Source of the DNA: an uncultured Collinsella sp.
GTDB lineage: Bacteria; Actinomycetota; Coriobacteriia; Coriobacteriales; Coriobacteriaceae
Assembly: GCA_900552295.1 (NCBI GenBank)
Contig: URZB01000058.1
Span: 1 to 8,325, forward strand
Direction of reading: 5' to 3'
DNA length: 8,325 bases
This document shows positions 1 to 5,522 of this stretch, piece after piece. The notes beneath the pieces were generated by a model. It saw only the letters and a list, made by a program, of their open reading frames with translations, did not search any database and was not told the DNA's origin. How positions within the stretch are numbered: the stretch's first letter is position 1; the number at the start of each line of letters is the position of its first letter. The translations under genes and the position numbers were made by a program.

Positions 1-37
1 CTTATCGTCGGCAGCGTCAGATGTGTATAAGAGACAG
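1..37 (+). other. Illumina Nextera adapter left on the contig end (not genomic)
   Basis: Positions 5-18 (TCGTCGGCAGCGTC) followed by 19-37 (AGATGTGTATAAGAGACAG) are the Nextera read-1 adapter and the 19-bp Tn5 mosaic end. The preceding CTTA at 1-4 fits the last bases of an i5 index. In one frame the adapter translates to the known artefact peptide MCIRDS, and in another to MYKRQ. Genomic sequence therefore starts at about position 38. Any start codon placed at 21 or 23 is synthetic. This is seen directly in the sequence. Confidence 0.98.
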
Positions 38-38
38 C

Positions 39-302
39 AAGCAATGTCTGGTCGCGATGGGCATCACCAACATGTGCGCGCTCATCGCCGTGCCGCACGA
101 CAAGGACGACGAGTACCTGACGCACAACAGCCAGGACTTCCATGCCCATATGGGGTATCGCCTGGTGGGTGCCTTCGACCGCTGCGCCCAAAAGTTCGGT
201 CGCTGGTACGACATGTGTTGGATGGAGCTGGTCCTGGCCGAGCGCACGCCCAACCAACCCAAACCAACCTGGTTCCCCGACCTCCCCAAACCTACCATTT
301 AG
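39..302 (+). CDS. GNAT-family N-acetyltransferase, C-terminal fragment (5' end missing)
   Basis: This is an open frame of 87 codons running from the adapter junction to a TAG at 300-302. The peptide contains FHAHMGYRLVGAFDRC followed by KFGRWYDMCWMEL. This is the typical C-terminal acetyl-CoA-binding region of phosphinothricin-acetyltransferase-like GNAT proteins (a residue pattern like FH.KMGYR.VG.F..C..KFGRWY...WME). Such enzymes acetylate a small amine with acetyl-CoA in the cytoplasm; the substrate cannot be told here. Roughly the first half of the protein lies off the contig. The last 20 residues (ERTPNQPKPTWFPDLPKPTI) are proline-rich and look unlike the family core. They may be read-through into an intergenic repeat. 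The stop is 7 bases from the end of the convergent GntR gene. Confidence 0.82.
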   Translation, partial: KQCLVAMGITNMCALIAVPHDKDDEYLTHNSQDFHAHMGYRLVGAFDRCAQKFGRWYDMCWMELVLAERTPNQPKPTWFPDLPKPTI

Positions 303-313
303 GGACAGGTTAG
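286..313. repeat. Short inverted repeat between convergent genes, GGGAC-containing
   Basis: AACCT near 287-291 and AGGTT at 307-311 form a 5-bp stem around ACCATTTAGGGAC. It spans the stops of the GNAT fragment and the convergent GntR gene. It could be a weak bidirectional terminator, but there is no T-run. The GGGACAGG core resembles the palindromes at 2341-2369 and 6435-6465, so it may be a degraded member of the same repeat family. The evidence is weak. Confidence 0.3.
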
Positions 314-1032
314 CCGATGGGCTCGGTGTATTTGGCGCGGTCGGTGCGCTGGATGCGCTTGGAGACATGGAGCGGGCGGCCGTCGGTGTCGTAGACGTAG
401 TCGGTGATCAGGATCAGCGCCTGCCCGCGCTCAACGTTGAGCAAAAACGCCTCGTTTTGCGAGGCATAGCACACCTCAAAGGTCTTATGTCCCTGTGCCG
501 GCGCGCGATGGAATTCTTGGCGCAGCGTGGCGTAGAGTGAACCGTTGATATCGCGATCGATGAGCGCCTCAAAGCTTGGCGGCAGATAGGTGGTCTCCAG
601 GCACAACGGCGCATCGTCCAGATAACGCAGGCGGACAAGTTTGACGAGCTTGCTGCCCACGGCGGCATCAAAGAACTTAGCTATGCTGCCGCCCGCCTTG
701 GTAAAGCCCGAGTCCACCGTGCGCGTGGTGGGCTTCATGCCCTGACCCTGGACCTGCGCCGTATAGCTCGAAAACACCAGGTTGTTCTTGTGGAGCGCCG
801 GCGTGTCGGCCACAAAGGCGCCGCGCCCGCGCTCGGTTCGAACCAGACCCTCATCGACGAGCACCTTAAGAGCATGGCGCACGGTGCTGCGCGACAGCCC
901 CGATTCGTCCATGAGTTCCATCTCGGACGGCAGCTTGTCTCCGCGTGCGTAGATGCCGGCGGCGATACGGTCACGCAGCGTACCCGCCAAGCGCTCGTAT
1001 TGGGCCAGTTTCTTCTTAGACGAAGCATTCAT
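310..1032 (-). CDS. GntR-family (HutC/UTRA type) transcriptional regulator
   Basis: The protein has 240 residues, the normal length for HutC-subfamily regulators. Residues about 9-76 form the GntR winged helix: LRDRIAAGIYARGDKLPSE, then SGLSRSTVRHALKVLVDEGL and the wing RTERGRGAFVA. Residues about 90-237 are a UTRA ligand domain, with APLCLETTYLPP, INGSLYATL and LLNVERGQALILIT. UTRA regulators usually bind a phosphorylated sugar or related metabolite and lose DNA affinity on binding. The gene is divergent from the first SIS gene across 206 bp, and a TGTAT-repeat site (1043-1059) lies 11 bases upstream of its ATG, consistent with autorepression. In E. coli the fructoselysine operon also carries a GntR/UTRA regulator (FrlR), so a role as the specific repressor of this locus is likely but inferred. 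The ribosome-binding site is weak (AGG about 10 bases upstream). Confidence 0.93.
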   Translation of the reverse strand: MNASSKKKLAQYERLAGTLRDRIAAGIYARGDKLPSEMELMDESGLSRSTVRHALKVLVDEGLVRTERGRGAFVADTPALHKNNLVFSSYTAQVQGQGMKPTTRTVDSGFTKAGGSIAKFFDAAVGSKLVKLVRLRYLDDAPLCLETTYLPPSFEALIDRDINGSLYATLRQEFHRAPAQGHKTFEVCYASQNEAFLLNVERGQALILITDYVYDTDGRPLHVSKRIQRTDRAKYTEPIG

Positions 1033-1042
1033 GCGATCAACC

Positions 1043-1059
1043 TGTATCTAACTTGTATG
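1043..1059 (+). promoter_or_regulatory. Putative GntR operator, copy 1
   Basis: TGTATCTAACTTGTATG matches copy 2 at 1182-1198 in 16 of 17 positions. Inside it, TGTAT starts at 1043 and again at 1054, 11 bp apart (one helical turn). A third TGTAT starts at 1076, another 22 bp on. The site sits just upstream of the gntR start codon, where a bound repressor would block its own transcription or translation. Assignment to this regulator is inference. Confidence 0.55.
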
Positions 1060-1075
1060 TGAATCTAATTAAGCA

Positions 1076-1088
1076 TGTATCCAATACA
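1076..1088. promoter_or_regulatory. Short palindrome TGTAT-CCA-ATACA in the divergent control region
   Basis: TGTAT at 1076-1080 and ATACA at 1084-1088 form a perfect 5-bp inverted repeat around CCA. The half-site is the same TGTAT found in copies 1 and 2, and its phase to copy 1 is 22 bp. A palindromic layout suits a GntR dimer. It is most likely part of the same operator cluster. Confidence 0.45.
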
Positions 1089-1153
1089 ACAACAAAACCG
1101 CTGGTAGCTAGTTATCGAAAACCGCATCAGCAAATTATCTAAGACAAATATAG

Positions 1154-1198
1154 CATACAACTAGTCGACATAGCCAAAACATGTATGTAACTTGTATG
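1154..1198 (+). promoter_or_regulatory. Putative GntR operator, copy 2, with an inverted half-site and possible promoter of SIS gene 1
   Basis: TGTATGTAACTTGTATG at 1182-1198 repeats copy 1. CATACAA at 1154-1160 is the exact reverse complement of TTGTATG at 1192-1198. Between them, TCGACA at 1165-1170 resembles a -35 box. The sequence 17 bp further on (TAACTT) is only a weak -10, so the promoter itself is uncertain. The site lies 40 bp upstream of the first SIS start codon, a suitable place for repression. Confidence 0.5.
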
Positions 1199-1238
1199 CC
1201 TGTGATGAGCATCAAACGAGAAGAAAGGCTGATGCACG

Positions 1239-2231
1239 ATGACTACTCAGGAACAGGTTAAGGATGTCGTCTCCCAGGTTTTGGCTGACAAGGTAGACAA
1301 GGGCGGCATCAAGCGCGTCGTGTGGATTGGCGCTGGCGGATCCAACGGCGGCAACTATCCTGCCCAGTACTTTATGGAGCACGAGGCCACGCAGGTCGTG
1401 AGCTCCAGCTACACCAGCAACGAGTTCGTGCACGCAACCCCTGCCTACGTTAACGAGAACACCCTGGCCGTCGTCGTGTCCATGCGCGGTACCAAGGAGA
1501 CCATCGTCGCCGCCCAGGTCGCCAAGGACCACGGCGCCAGCACCATCGCAATCTATGTCGACGAGTCCGGCCTCACCGAGGTCTGCGACTACAAGATCCA
1601 GTATGACAGCCTGGCCGTCGACGAGTCCTGCATGGGCCGTACCAACTCCGCCGTCGTGACCATGATCGCCATGGAGCTCACGCAGCAGACCGAGGGCTAT
1701 GCCGAGTACGAGACCGCTATGGCCGCCTTCGACCTGGTTGACCCCATCTATCGCAAGGCCGTCGAGTACACCCGTCCGCTTGCCGCCAAGTGGGCCGAGC
1801 AGAACGCCGACAAGCCCTGCATTAACGTCATGGCCCAGGGCCCGCTCTTTGGTGCTGCCTACGTCTTTAGCATCTGCAACGTGCAGGAGATGCTGCAGAT
1901 CGACTCCTGCACCATCAACACCTGCGACTTCTTCCACGGCCCCTTCGAGATCCTGGACAAGCGCACCTCGCTGTTCCAGCTCATCAGCGTCGGCCGCAGC
2001 CGCTGCAACGACGAGCGCGGCATCCGCTTCGTCAACCAGTACGGTGGCGAGCGCGTCTATCAGCTTGACGCCAAGGAGCTCGGCCTCAACGACATCAAGG
2101 ACAGCGTGAGCGAGTACTTCAACCACCTGATCTTTGCCCCGATCCTCAACAACGTGTACATGCGTGCGCTCTCTGCCGTCACCCACAAGGACTACATGAC
2201 GCGCCGCTACATGTGGAAGCTGGACTACTAG
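1239..2231 (+). CDS. SIS-domain sugar-phosphate deglycase-like protein 1 (FrlB/GfrF-like)
   Basis: The protein has 330 residues with two SIS domains: about 20-155 (nucleotide-like loop GAGGSNGGNYPA at 31-42, SMRGTKE at 81-87) and about 180-315. The active-site segment has E217 and H233 (FFHGPFE). The 16-residue spacing equals that of the catalytic Glu/His pair I recall for FraB and FrlB deglycases. The GlmS isomerase lysine three residues before the Glu is replaced (N214), and the GlmS C-terminal lysine loop is absent. The chain ends RRYMWKLDY. The likely reaction is cleavage of a 6-phosphorylated Amadori or Heyns product to a sugar phosphate plus an amine or amino acid. AAGAAAGG at 1221-1228 sets the ATG. 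It is a paralogue of the protein at 6556-7539 (shared NEF, QQTEGY, FHGPFE, RRYMWKL). One difference is CD at 229-230, where most relatives have GE. An aminosugar isomerase or deaminase is the main alternative. Confidence 0.85.
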   Translation: MTTQEQVKDVVSQVLADKVDKGGIKRVVWIGAGGSNGGNYPAQYFMEHEATQVVSSSYTSNEFVHATPAYVNENTLAVVVSMRGTKETIVAAQVAKDHGASTIAIYVDESGLTEVCDYKIQYDSLAVDESCMGRTNSAVVTMIAMELTQQTEGYAEYETAMAAFDLVDPIYRKAVEYTRPLAAKWAEQNADKPCINVMAQGPLFGAAYVFSICNVQEMLQIDSCTINTCDFFHGPFEILDKRTSLFQLISVGRSRCNDERGIRFVNQYGGERVYQLDAKELGLNDIKDSVSEYFNHLIFAPILNNVYMRALSAVTHKDYMTRRYMWKLDY

Positions 2232-2266
2232 GGGATAGAGCGGCCTAACAGCTCGATGTCCTCATA

Positions 2267-2333
2267 AGTTGCGGTGGAATAGTTCCTGCTTGGGGGCGTG
2301 AAGCCTCTGTTTGAGAACTATTTCACCGCAACT
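2267..2333. repeat. Imperfect 19-bp inverted repeat with a 29-base loop
   Basis: AGTTGCGGTGGAATAGTTC at 2267-2285 pairs with GAACTATTTCACCGCAACT at 2315-2333 in 18 of 19 positions; the exception is a G·U in RNA. An outer partial pair, CTAACAG at 2245-2251 with CTGTTAG at 2332-2338, competes for the same bases. There is no T-run after the stem, so it is not a classical terminator. It may be a short dispersed palindromic repeat or a transcript-end stabiliser for the first SIS gene. Confidence 0.7.
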
Positions 2334-2340
2334 GTTAGAG

Positions 2341-2390
2341 CGGCACTTGGGGACGTTCCCTTTCTGCCGGCAGTTGGGGGCACTCCTTGT
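2341..2390. repeat. Palindromic element CGGCA...GGGGACGTTCCC...TGCCG with partial direct repeat
   Basis: CGGCA at 2341-2345 pairs with TGCCG at 2365-2369, flanking a central near-palindrome GGGGACGTTCCC at 2349-2360. An 18-base segment starting at 2343 is repeated with 14 of 18 matches starting at about 2370 (GGCAGTTGGGGGCACTCC). The layout (outer arms and a GGGAC/GTCCC centre) is the same as at 6435-6465. This fits an intergenic dispersed repeat family. Its function is unknown. Confidence 0.55.
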
Positions 2391-2429
2391 TTCAAAAGTT
2401 TCCCGTTCGCCGATTTGTGCTTTGAAAAA

Positions 2430-2449
2430 TGTATATAACGACTATAACG
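2430..2449 (+). promoter_or_regulatory. Putative control site of the transporter gene (TGTATATAAC plus 16-bp shared element)
   Basis: TGTATATAAC at 2430-2439 matches the TGTATNTAAC core of the two sites in the gntR-SIS gap. It overlaps TATAACGACTATAACG at 2434-2449, which matches the PTS promoter sequence at 3723-3738 in 14 of 16 bases. ATAACG occurs twice, 9 bp apart. TTGAAA at 2422-2427 and TATAAC at 2443-2448 could be a poor promoter (15-bp spacer). The site is about 40 bp upstream of the TTG start. Whether this is promoter, operator or both is not decided. Confidence 0.5.
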
Positions 2450-2477
2450 TAGTGTGAAACATATTGGAAACAATACC

Positions 2478-2484
2478 GAGGAGG
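2478..2484 (+). promoter_or_regulatory. Strong ribosome-binding site that fixes a TTG start
   Basis: GAGGAGG ends 5 bases before TTG at 2490. The only upstream alternative in frame, GTG at 2454, has no Shine-Dalgarno sequence and would overlap the end of the promoter-like element. The TTG start also places the first membrane helix right after a short KKSN leader, as usual for this family. Confidence 0.8.
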
Positions 2485-2489
2485 CTGCG

Positions 2490-3572
2490 TTGAAGAAAAG
2501 CAATCTGGGCTATGTGCTGGTGCTGATCGCCGCGCTTATGTGGGGCACCATCGGAATCTTTGTTAACGGAATATCGGCCCTGGGTGTTTCGTCTCAGAGC
2601 ATGGCGGCCCTTCGTCTGTTGTCGGGTGCTGTCTTAATGGCTCCGGTCTTGGCATTTATGGGTTGCCAGGGAGGTGCTCGTGAGGGAAAAGCCTCGGGTC
2701 CCATGGCATTGTTCAAGGCAAGTCCTAAAGAACTCGTCCCATGCGCGCTTGTCGGTATAGTCGGTTTAGCCGTCGCCAACACCTGCTATTACGAGTGCAT
2801 GGGCGAGGTGGGCATGTCCACGGCCTCGGTGCTGCTCTACACCTCGCCGGTGTTTGGCGTCGCGCTCGGCCGCGTGCTTTATCGCGAGGACGTGACCCCC
2901 AACAAGCTCGTCGCCATCGTCTTTAACATTGTGGGTTGCGTGCTCGCGGTGACGAGCGGCGACCTGTCCGGTTTCCATTTCTCGACTTGGGGCGTCGCGT
3001 CGGGTGTGATCGCCGGACTTTGCGGTGCACTGCTGGCTGTGTTTAGCCGCATGGCCACCAAGACGCTGCATCCGCTGGCGGTGACGTTTTGGGGCTTTGT
3101 TTTTGGCGGATGCTTTATGGCGGTGCTTTCGGCTCCGTGGTCCGATGTAGCCGCGGCAATGTCCCCGCAGCTCATTCTGCTGTTCGTAGGCTTTGGCTTT
3201 ATTCCGACGGCTCTTGCGTACATCTTCTATATGCAGGGCCTTTCGATGGATCTTGAGACATCGAAGGTGCCGGTCGTGGCTTCGTTCGAAACCGTGGCGA
3301 CCGTTTTGGTCGGTATTGGCATCTACGCCGAGCCCGCCGGCGCGATCAAAGTCCTGGGCATCGTACTGGTGCTCGCGTCCATCCTGATTATGAACACCGA
3401 CTTCTCCAAGCTGCGCAACAGTGTGTTTGTCGGTCATGTCATTGAGAGCATGACCTTTAAGCCCAACGCGTGGTGGACCGAAAAATCTCAAGACATGGAT
3501 CTGTTTAAGGAACGCACCGGCATTGCGCTGGAACCCACCGTACAGGAAAGCCCCTGGTACTTCGTGCGATAG
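2490..3572 (+). CDS. EamA-domain transporter of the drug/metabolite (DMT) superfamily
   Basis: The 360-residue membrane protein has two EamA repeats of about five helices each: residues about 6-155 (starting GYVLVLIAALMWGTIGIFVNG, with the family LLYTSPVFG-type segment at 115-123) and about 166-302 (with IPTALAYIFYMQGL at 238-251 and the helix VLGIVLVLASILIMN). The family usually has about 300 residues. Here about 55 extra polar residues follow the last helix (TDFSKLRN to the end), containing AWWTEK and ending SPWYFVR. The family moves amino acids, metabolites or drugs across the inner membrane; the substrate is not visible. It lies between the first SIS gene and the PTS genes, with its own control site. 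Codon choice is more mixed than in the neighbouring genes, suggesting lower expression. It might export an end product such as an amino acid, but that is speculation. Confidence 0.88.
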   Translation: MKKSNLGYVLVLIAALMWGTIGIFVNGISALGVSSQSMAALRLLSGAVLMAPVLAFMGCQGGAREGKASGPMALFKASPKELVPCALVGIVGLAVANTCYYECMGEVGMSTASVLLYTSPVFGVALGRVLYREDVTPNKLVAIVFNIVGCVLAVTSGDLSGFHFSTWGVASGVIAGLCGALLAVFSRMATKTLHPLAVTFWGFVFGGCFMAVLSAPWSDVAAAMSPQLILLFVGFGFIPTALAYIFYMQGLSMDLETSKVPVVASFETVATVLVGIGIYAEPAGAIKVLGIVLVLASILIMNTDFSKLRNSVFVGHVIESMTFKPNAWWTEKSQDMDLFKERTGIALEPTVQESPWYFVR

Positions 3573-3630
3573 GGGATTGCGCGCAGGGTCTGACCTGGGG
3601 TTATCCAGCTAGCGTCGGCCTACCCAGCCC

Positions 3631-3684
3631 AACGTTTCGAGTACGTTAAACCCGTCAACGGTCGATTTTCACCCGCGAACGGTC
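3631..3684 (+). promoter_or_regulatory. Repeats upstream of the PTS operon
   Basis: Three small repeats lie here. AACGT at 3631-3635 and ACGTT at 3643-3647 form an inverted repeat with 7 bp between. CCCGTCAACGGTC at 3651-3663 is repeated as CCCGCGAACGGTC at 3672-3684, with 11 of 13 matches, 21 bp apart (two helical turns). The position, 70-125 bp before the EIIAB start, suits an activator site. No regulator can be named. Confidence 0.4.
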
Positions 3685-3686
3685 TT

Positions 3687-3738
3687 TATACTAATTAGCA
3701 ATATAAGCAACGTATAAGACGTTATAATGACCATAACG
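3687..3738 (+). promoter_or_regulatory. Promoter region of the PTS operon with overlapping inverted repeats
   Basis: TATAAT at 3723-3728 is a perfect -10 sequence, but no good -35 lies 16-18 bp upstream. TATACT at 3687-3692 is an alternative -10. TATAA begins at 3702, 3713 and 3723, close to helical spacing. AACGT (3709-3713) with ACGTT (3719-3723), and CGTTAT (3720-3725) with ATAACG (3733-3738), are overlapping perfect inverted repeats. The second one contains the 16-bp element shared with the transporter promoter. A protein bound here would cover the -10 box. Confidence 0.5.
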
Positions 3739-3754
3739 AAAAGGAAGAGGCAAG

Positions 3755-4678
3755 ATGAATCAGATTATTCTCGCATCTCATGGCGGCCTGGCCGCAGGCG
3801 CCAAAGACACGCTCGAGATGGTTCTCGGCGACGTGTCGAACGTCCACGTCGTGTCGCTTGCTCGTGACGACAAGGAGCCCATCACCAATAAGGTTGAGGC
3901 TATGATCGCCACGTTCAACGCGGACGACACCGTCTATGTGCTGACCGATATGCTCGGCAGCTCGGTCAACAACAACATGGTCGAGCTTTCCAAGAACGGC
4001 ACGAAGTTCACGGTCGTCAGCGGTTTCAACATCCCGCTGGCCCTGACGCTCGCTATGAGCCCCGTCCCCGTCAAGGGCGCCGAGCTCGCGGCCCTCATCA
4101 ACGAGGCCCGCACCGGTCTGACCAACCCCAACGCACCGGTCGAGGTTGCCGCGGCCCCCGCCAAGAAGGCCAAAGCCGTCCACCGCAACGCCGGTCCCGC
4201 CAAGATCGTCCTCGCGCGTCTTGACTACCGTCTGCTGCACGGCCAGGTCGTCTTTACCTGGACCACCAAGGTCCAGGCCGAACGCATCATCGTCGTCGAC
4301 AACGCTGCCGCCAACGATGAGATTAAGAAGGGCGCTCTTAAGCTGGCCAAGCCCCAGGGCGTGCGCCTGAACGTCTTCACCGTCGAGCGTGCCCTCGCCA
4401 AGATGGACAAGCTCAACACCCTCGGTGAGCGCGTCATGTTCGTCTTCGGCAACACCGCCGAGATGCTGCAGTTCTGCCAGGGCTACAAGCTCGATGCCAT
4501 CAACCTGGGCGCCACCGCCAACCATGACGGCGCCGATCAGGTCGGCGGCAAGGACAGCTCCGTCTTCTTCGACGCCACCCAGAAGGCCGACGTCAACCAG
4601 CTGCTCGACATGGGCATCAAGCTCTACGTTCAGCAGACCCCCACGTATCAGAGCGTCGACATCGACGCCAAGCTGTAA
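3755..4678 (+). CDS. Mannose-family PTS fused EIIA-EIIB component
   Basis: The cytoplasmic phosphotransfer protein has 307 residues. Residues 1-121 are the EIIA-Man domain, with the phosphoryl-accepting H9 in ILASHGGLA and the DMLGSSVNNN loop at 65-74. An Ala/Pro/Lys-rich linker covers about 122-147. Residues 148-307 are the EIIB domain, with active H162 in RLDYRLLHGQV (family pattern RIDDRLIHGQV). Phosphate passes from HPr to H9 to H162 and then to the sugar during transport by EIIC and EIID. The fusion resembles E. coli ManX, whereas Salmonella gfr has separate A and B proteins. AGGAAGAGG at 3743-3751 sets the ATG. It is first of three tightly linked PTS genes. The substrate is not set by this subunit; the neighbouring SIS gene points to a glycated amine rather than free mannose. 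Confidence 0.95.
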   Translation: MNQIILASHGGLAAGAKDTLEMVLGDVSNVHVVSLARDDKEPITNKVEAMIATFNADDTVYVLTDMLGSSVNNNMVELSKNGTKFTVVSGFNIPLALTLAMSPVPVKGAELAALINEARTGLTNPNAPVEVAAAPAKKAKAVHRNAGPAKIVLARLDYRLLHGQVVFTWTTKVQAERIIVVDNAAANDEIKKGALKLAKPQGVRLNVFTVERALAKMDKLNTLGERVMFVFGNTAEMLQFCQGYKLDAINLGATANHDGADQVGGKDSSVFFDATQKADVNQLLDMGIKLYVQQTPTYQSVDIDAKL

Positions 4679-4683
4679 TCAAC

Positions 4684-4697
4684 CAGGCTTTTGCCTG
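4684..4697 (+). other. Small hairpin between EIIAB and EIIC
   Basis: CAGGC at 4684-4688 pairs perfectly with GCCTG at 4693-4697 around a TTTT loop. It falls 4 bases before the EIIC ribosome-binding site (AAAGGAG, 4702-4708). It could tune mRNA cleavage or EIIC translation, but it is short and may be neutral. Confidence 0.35.
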
Positions 4698-4714
4698 ACT
4701 GAAAGGAGAAGGGT

Positions 4715-5509
4715 ATGAATACGTTCATCAGTGCGGTGCTCGTCGGCCTCGTCGGCGTGTTCTGCATGTGGGACTCCCGCCTGCTCGGTCGTCTTAACTT
4801 CGAGCAGCCCCTCGTTGGCGCTACGCTCGTCGGTCTGCTGCTGGGCGATGTGCCCACCGGCCTCGCCGTCGGTGCCGCCGTCGAGCTCGTGTCCATGGGC
4901 CTGGTGCAGGTCGGCGCAGCCGTTCCGCCCGATATGGTCCTGGGCGGCATCGTGGCCGCTGCCTTCGCATGCCTGACCGATGCTTCCGCCGAGACCGCCA
5001 TGACGATCGCCATCCCGGTCGCCGTCCTGGGTCAGCTCCTCGGCATCGTGTTCCGTTCCATCATCGCCGCCCTCACCCACGTGGCCGATAGCGCGATCGA
5101 TAACGGCAAGTTCAAGACCGCCTACCGTATGCACATCTGCGCCGGCTCCGGTCTGTACGCCATCATGTACTTCCTGCCGATCTTCCTGGCCGTCTTTGTC
5201 GGCACCGACCTGGTCCAGGCCATCGTCAACATGGTTCCCGAGTGGCTGTCCGTTGGTCTGAACGTCTCGACCAAGATCATGACCGCCTACGGCTTGGCCC
5301 TGCTGCTCACCATGATGATCAAGAAGGGCATGACCCCGTTCCTGTTCATCGGTTTCCTGCTCGCCGCCTACCTCAACCTGTCCGTCATCGCGGTCGCTCT
5401 GATCGGTGTGTGCCTGGCTATCGTCTTCATGGGCTTCAAGTTCAACGGTTCCCATGCAGCCGCCGGTGTCGATTCCGACTACGATCCGCTCGAAGACGAC
5501 GAAGACTAA
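4715..5509 (+). CDS. Mannose-family PTS EIIC membrane component
   Basis: The 264-residue polytopic protein has length and pattern typical of ManY-type EIIC. The signature region at residues about 39-88 reads GLLLGDVPTGLAVGAAVELV, then MGLVQVGAAVPPDMVLGGIV. Further hydrophobic segments lie at about 100-120, 145-170, 195-215 and 222-245. With EIID it forms the inner-membrane sugar channel. The C-terminus ends in an acidic tail (SDYDPLEDDED). Its TAA overlaps the Shine-Dalgarno sequence of EIID, so the two are translationally close. Specificity for the imported sugar lies mainly in EIIC and EIID, so these would be the ones to compare with GfrC/GfrD or ManY/ManZ. Confidence 0.95.
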   Translation: MNTFISAVLVGLVGVFCMWDSRLLGRLNFEQPLVGATLVGLLLGDVPTGLAVGAAVELVSMGLVQVGAAVPPDMVLGGIVAAAFACLTDASAETAMTIAIPVAVLGQLLGIVFRSIIAALTHVADSAIDNGKFKTAYRMHICAGSGLYAIMYFLPIFLAVFVGTDLVQAIVNMVPEWLSVGLNVSTKIMTAYGLALLLTMMIKKGMTPFLFIGFLLAAYLNLSVIAVALIGVCLAIVFMGFKFNGSHAAAGVDSDYDPLEDDED

Positions 5510-5522
5510 GGAGGAACACACT

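Noticed and set aside
21..302. Complete small protein starting MCIRDS
   Set aside because: The start codon and first six residues come from the Nextera adapter; only the 3' part is genomic.
1043..1198. CRISPR array or replication iterons, suggested by repeated TGTAT units
   Set aside because: Units are 5-17 bp with irregular gaps and no spacers; no cas or rep gene is nearby, and the position between divergent genes fits operators.
1212..2186. Long open frame on the minus strand (324 codons) opposite the first SIS gene
   Set aside because: It is low-complexity (Val, Asp, Gly, Leu, His rich), a typical mirror of strongly biased G-starting, C-ending codons. There is no ribosome-binding site or recognisable domain, and the plus strand carries clear SIS motifs.
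2454..2489. GTG start giving a 12-residue longer transporter
   Set aside because: No ribosome-binding site before it, whereas GAGGAGG sits at the right distance from TTG at 2490.
2766..3491. Minus-strand open frame opposite the transporter
   Set aside because: His/Arg/Lys-rich shadow without domains, while the plus strand encodes regular membrane helices.
3573..3754. Riboswitch upstream of the PTS operon
   Set aside because: Repeats look like protein-binding DNA sites; I could recognise no conserved riboswitch core, and the best -10 leaves a leader of only about 20 bases.
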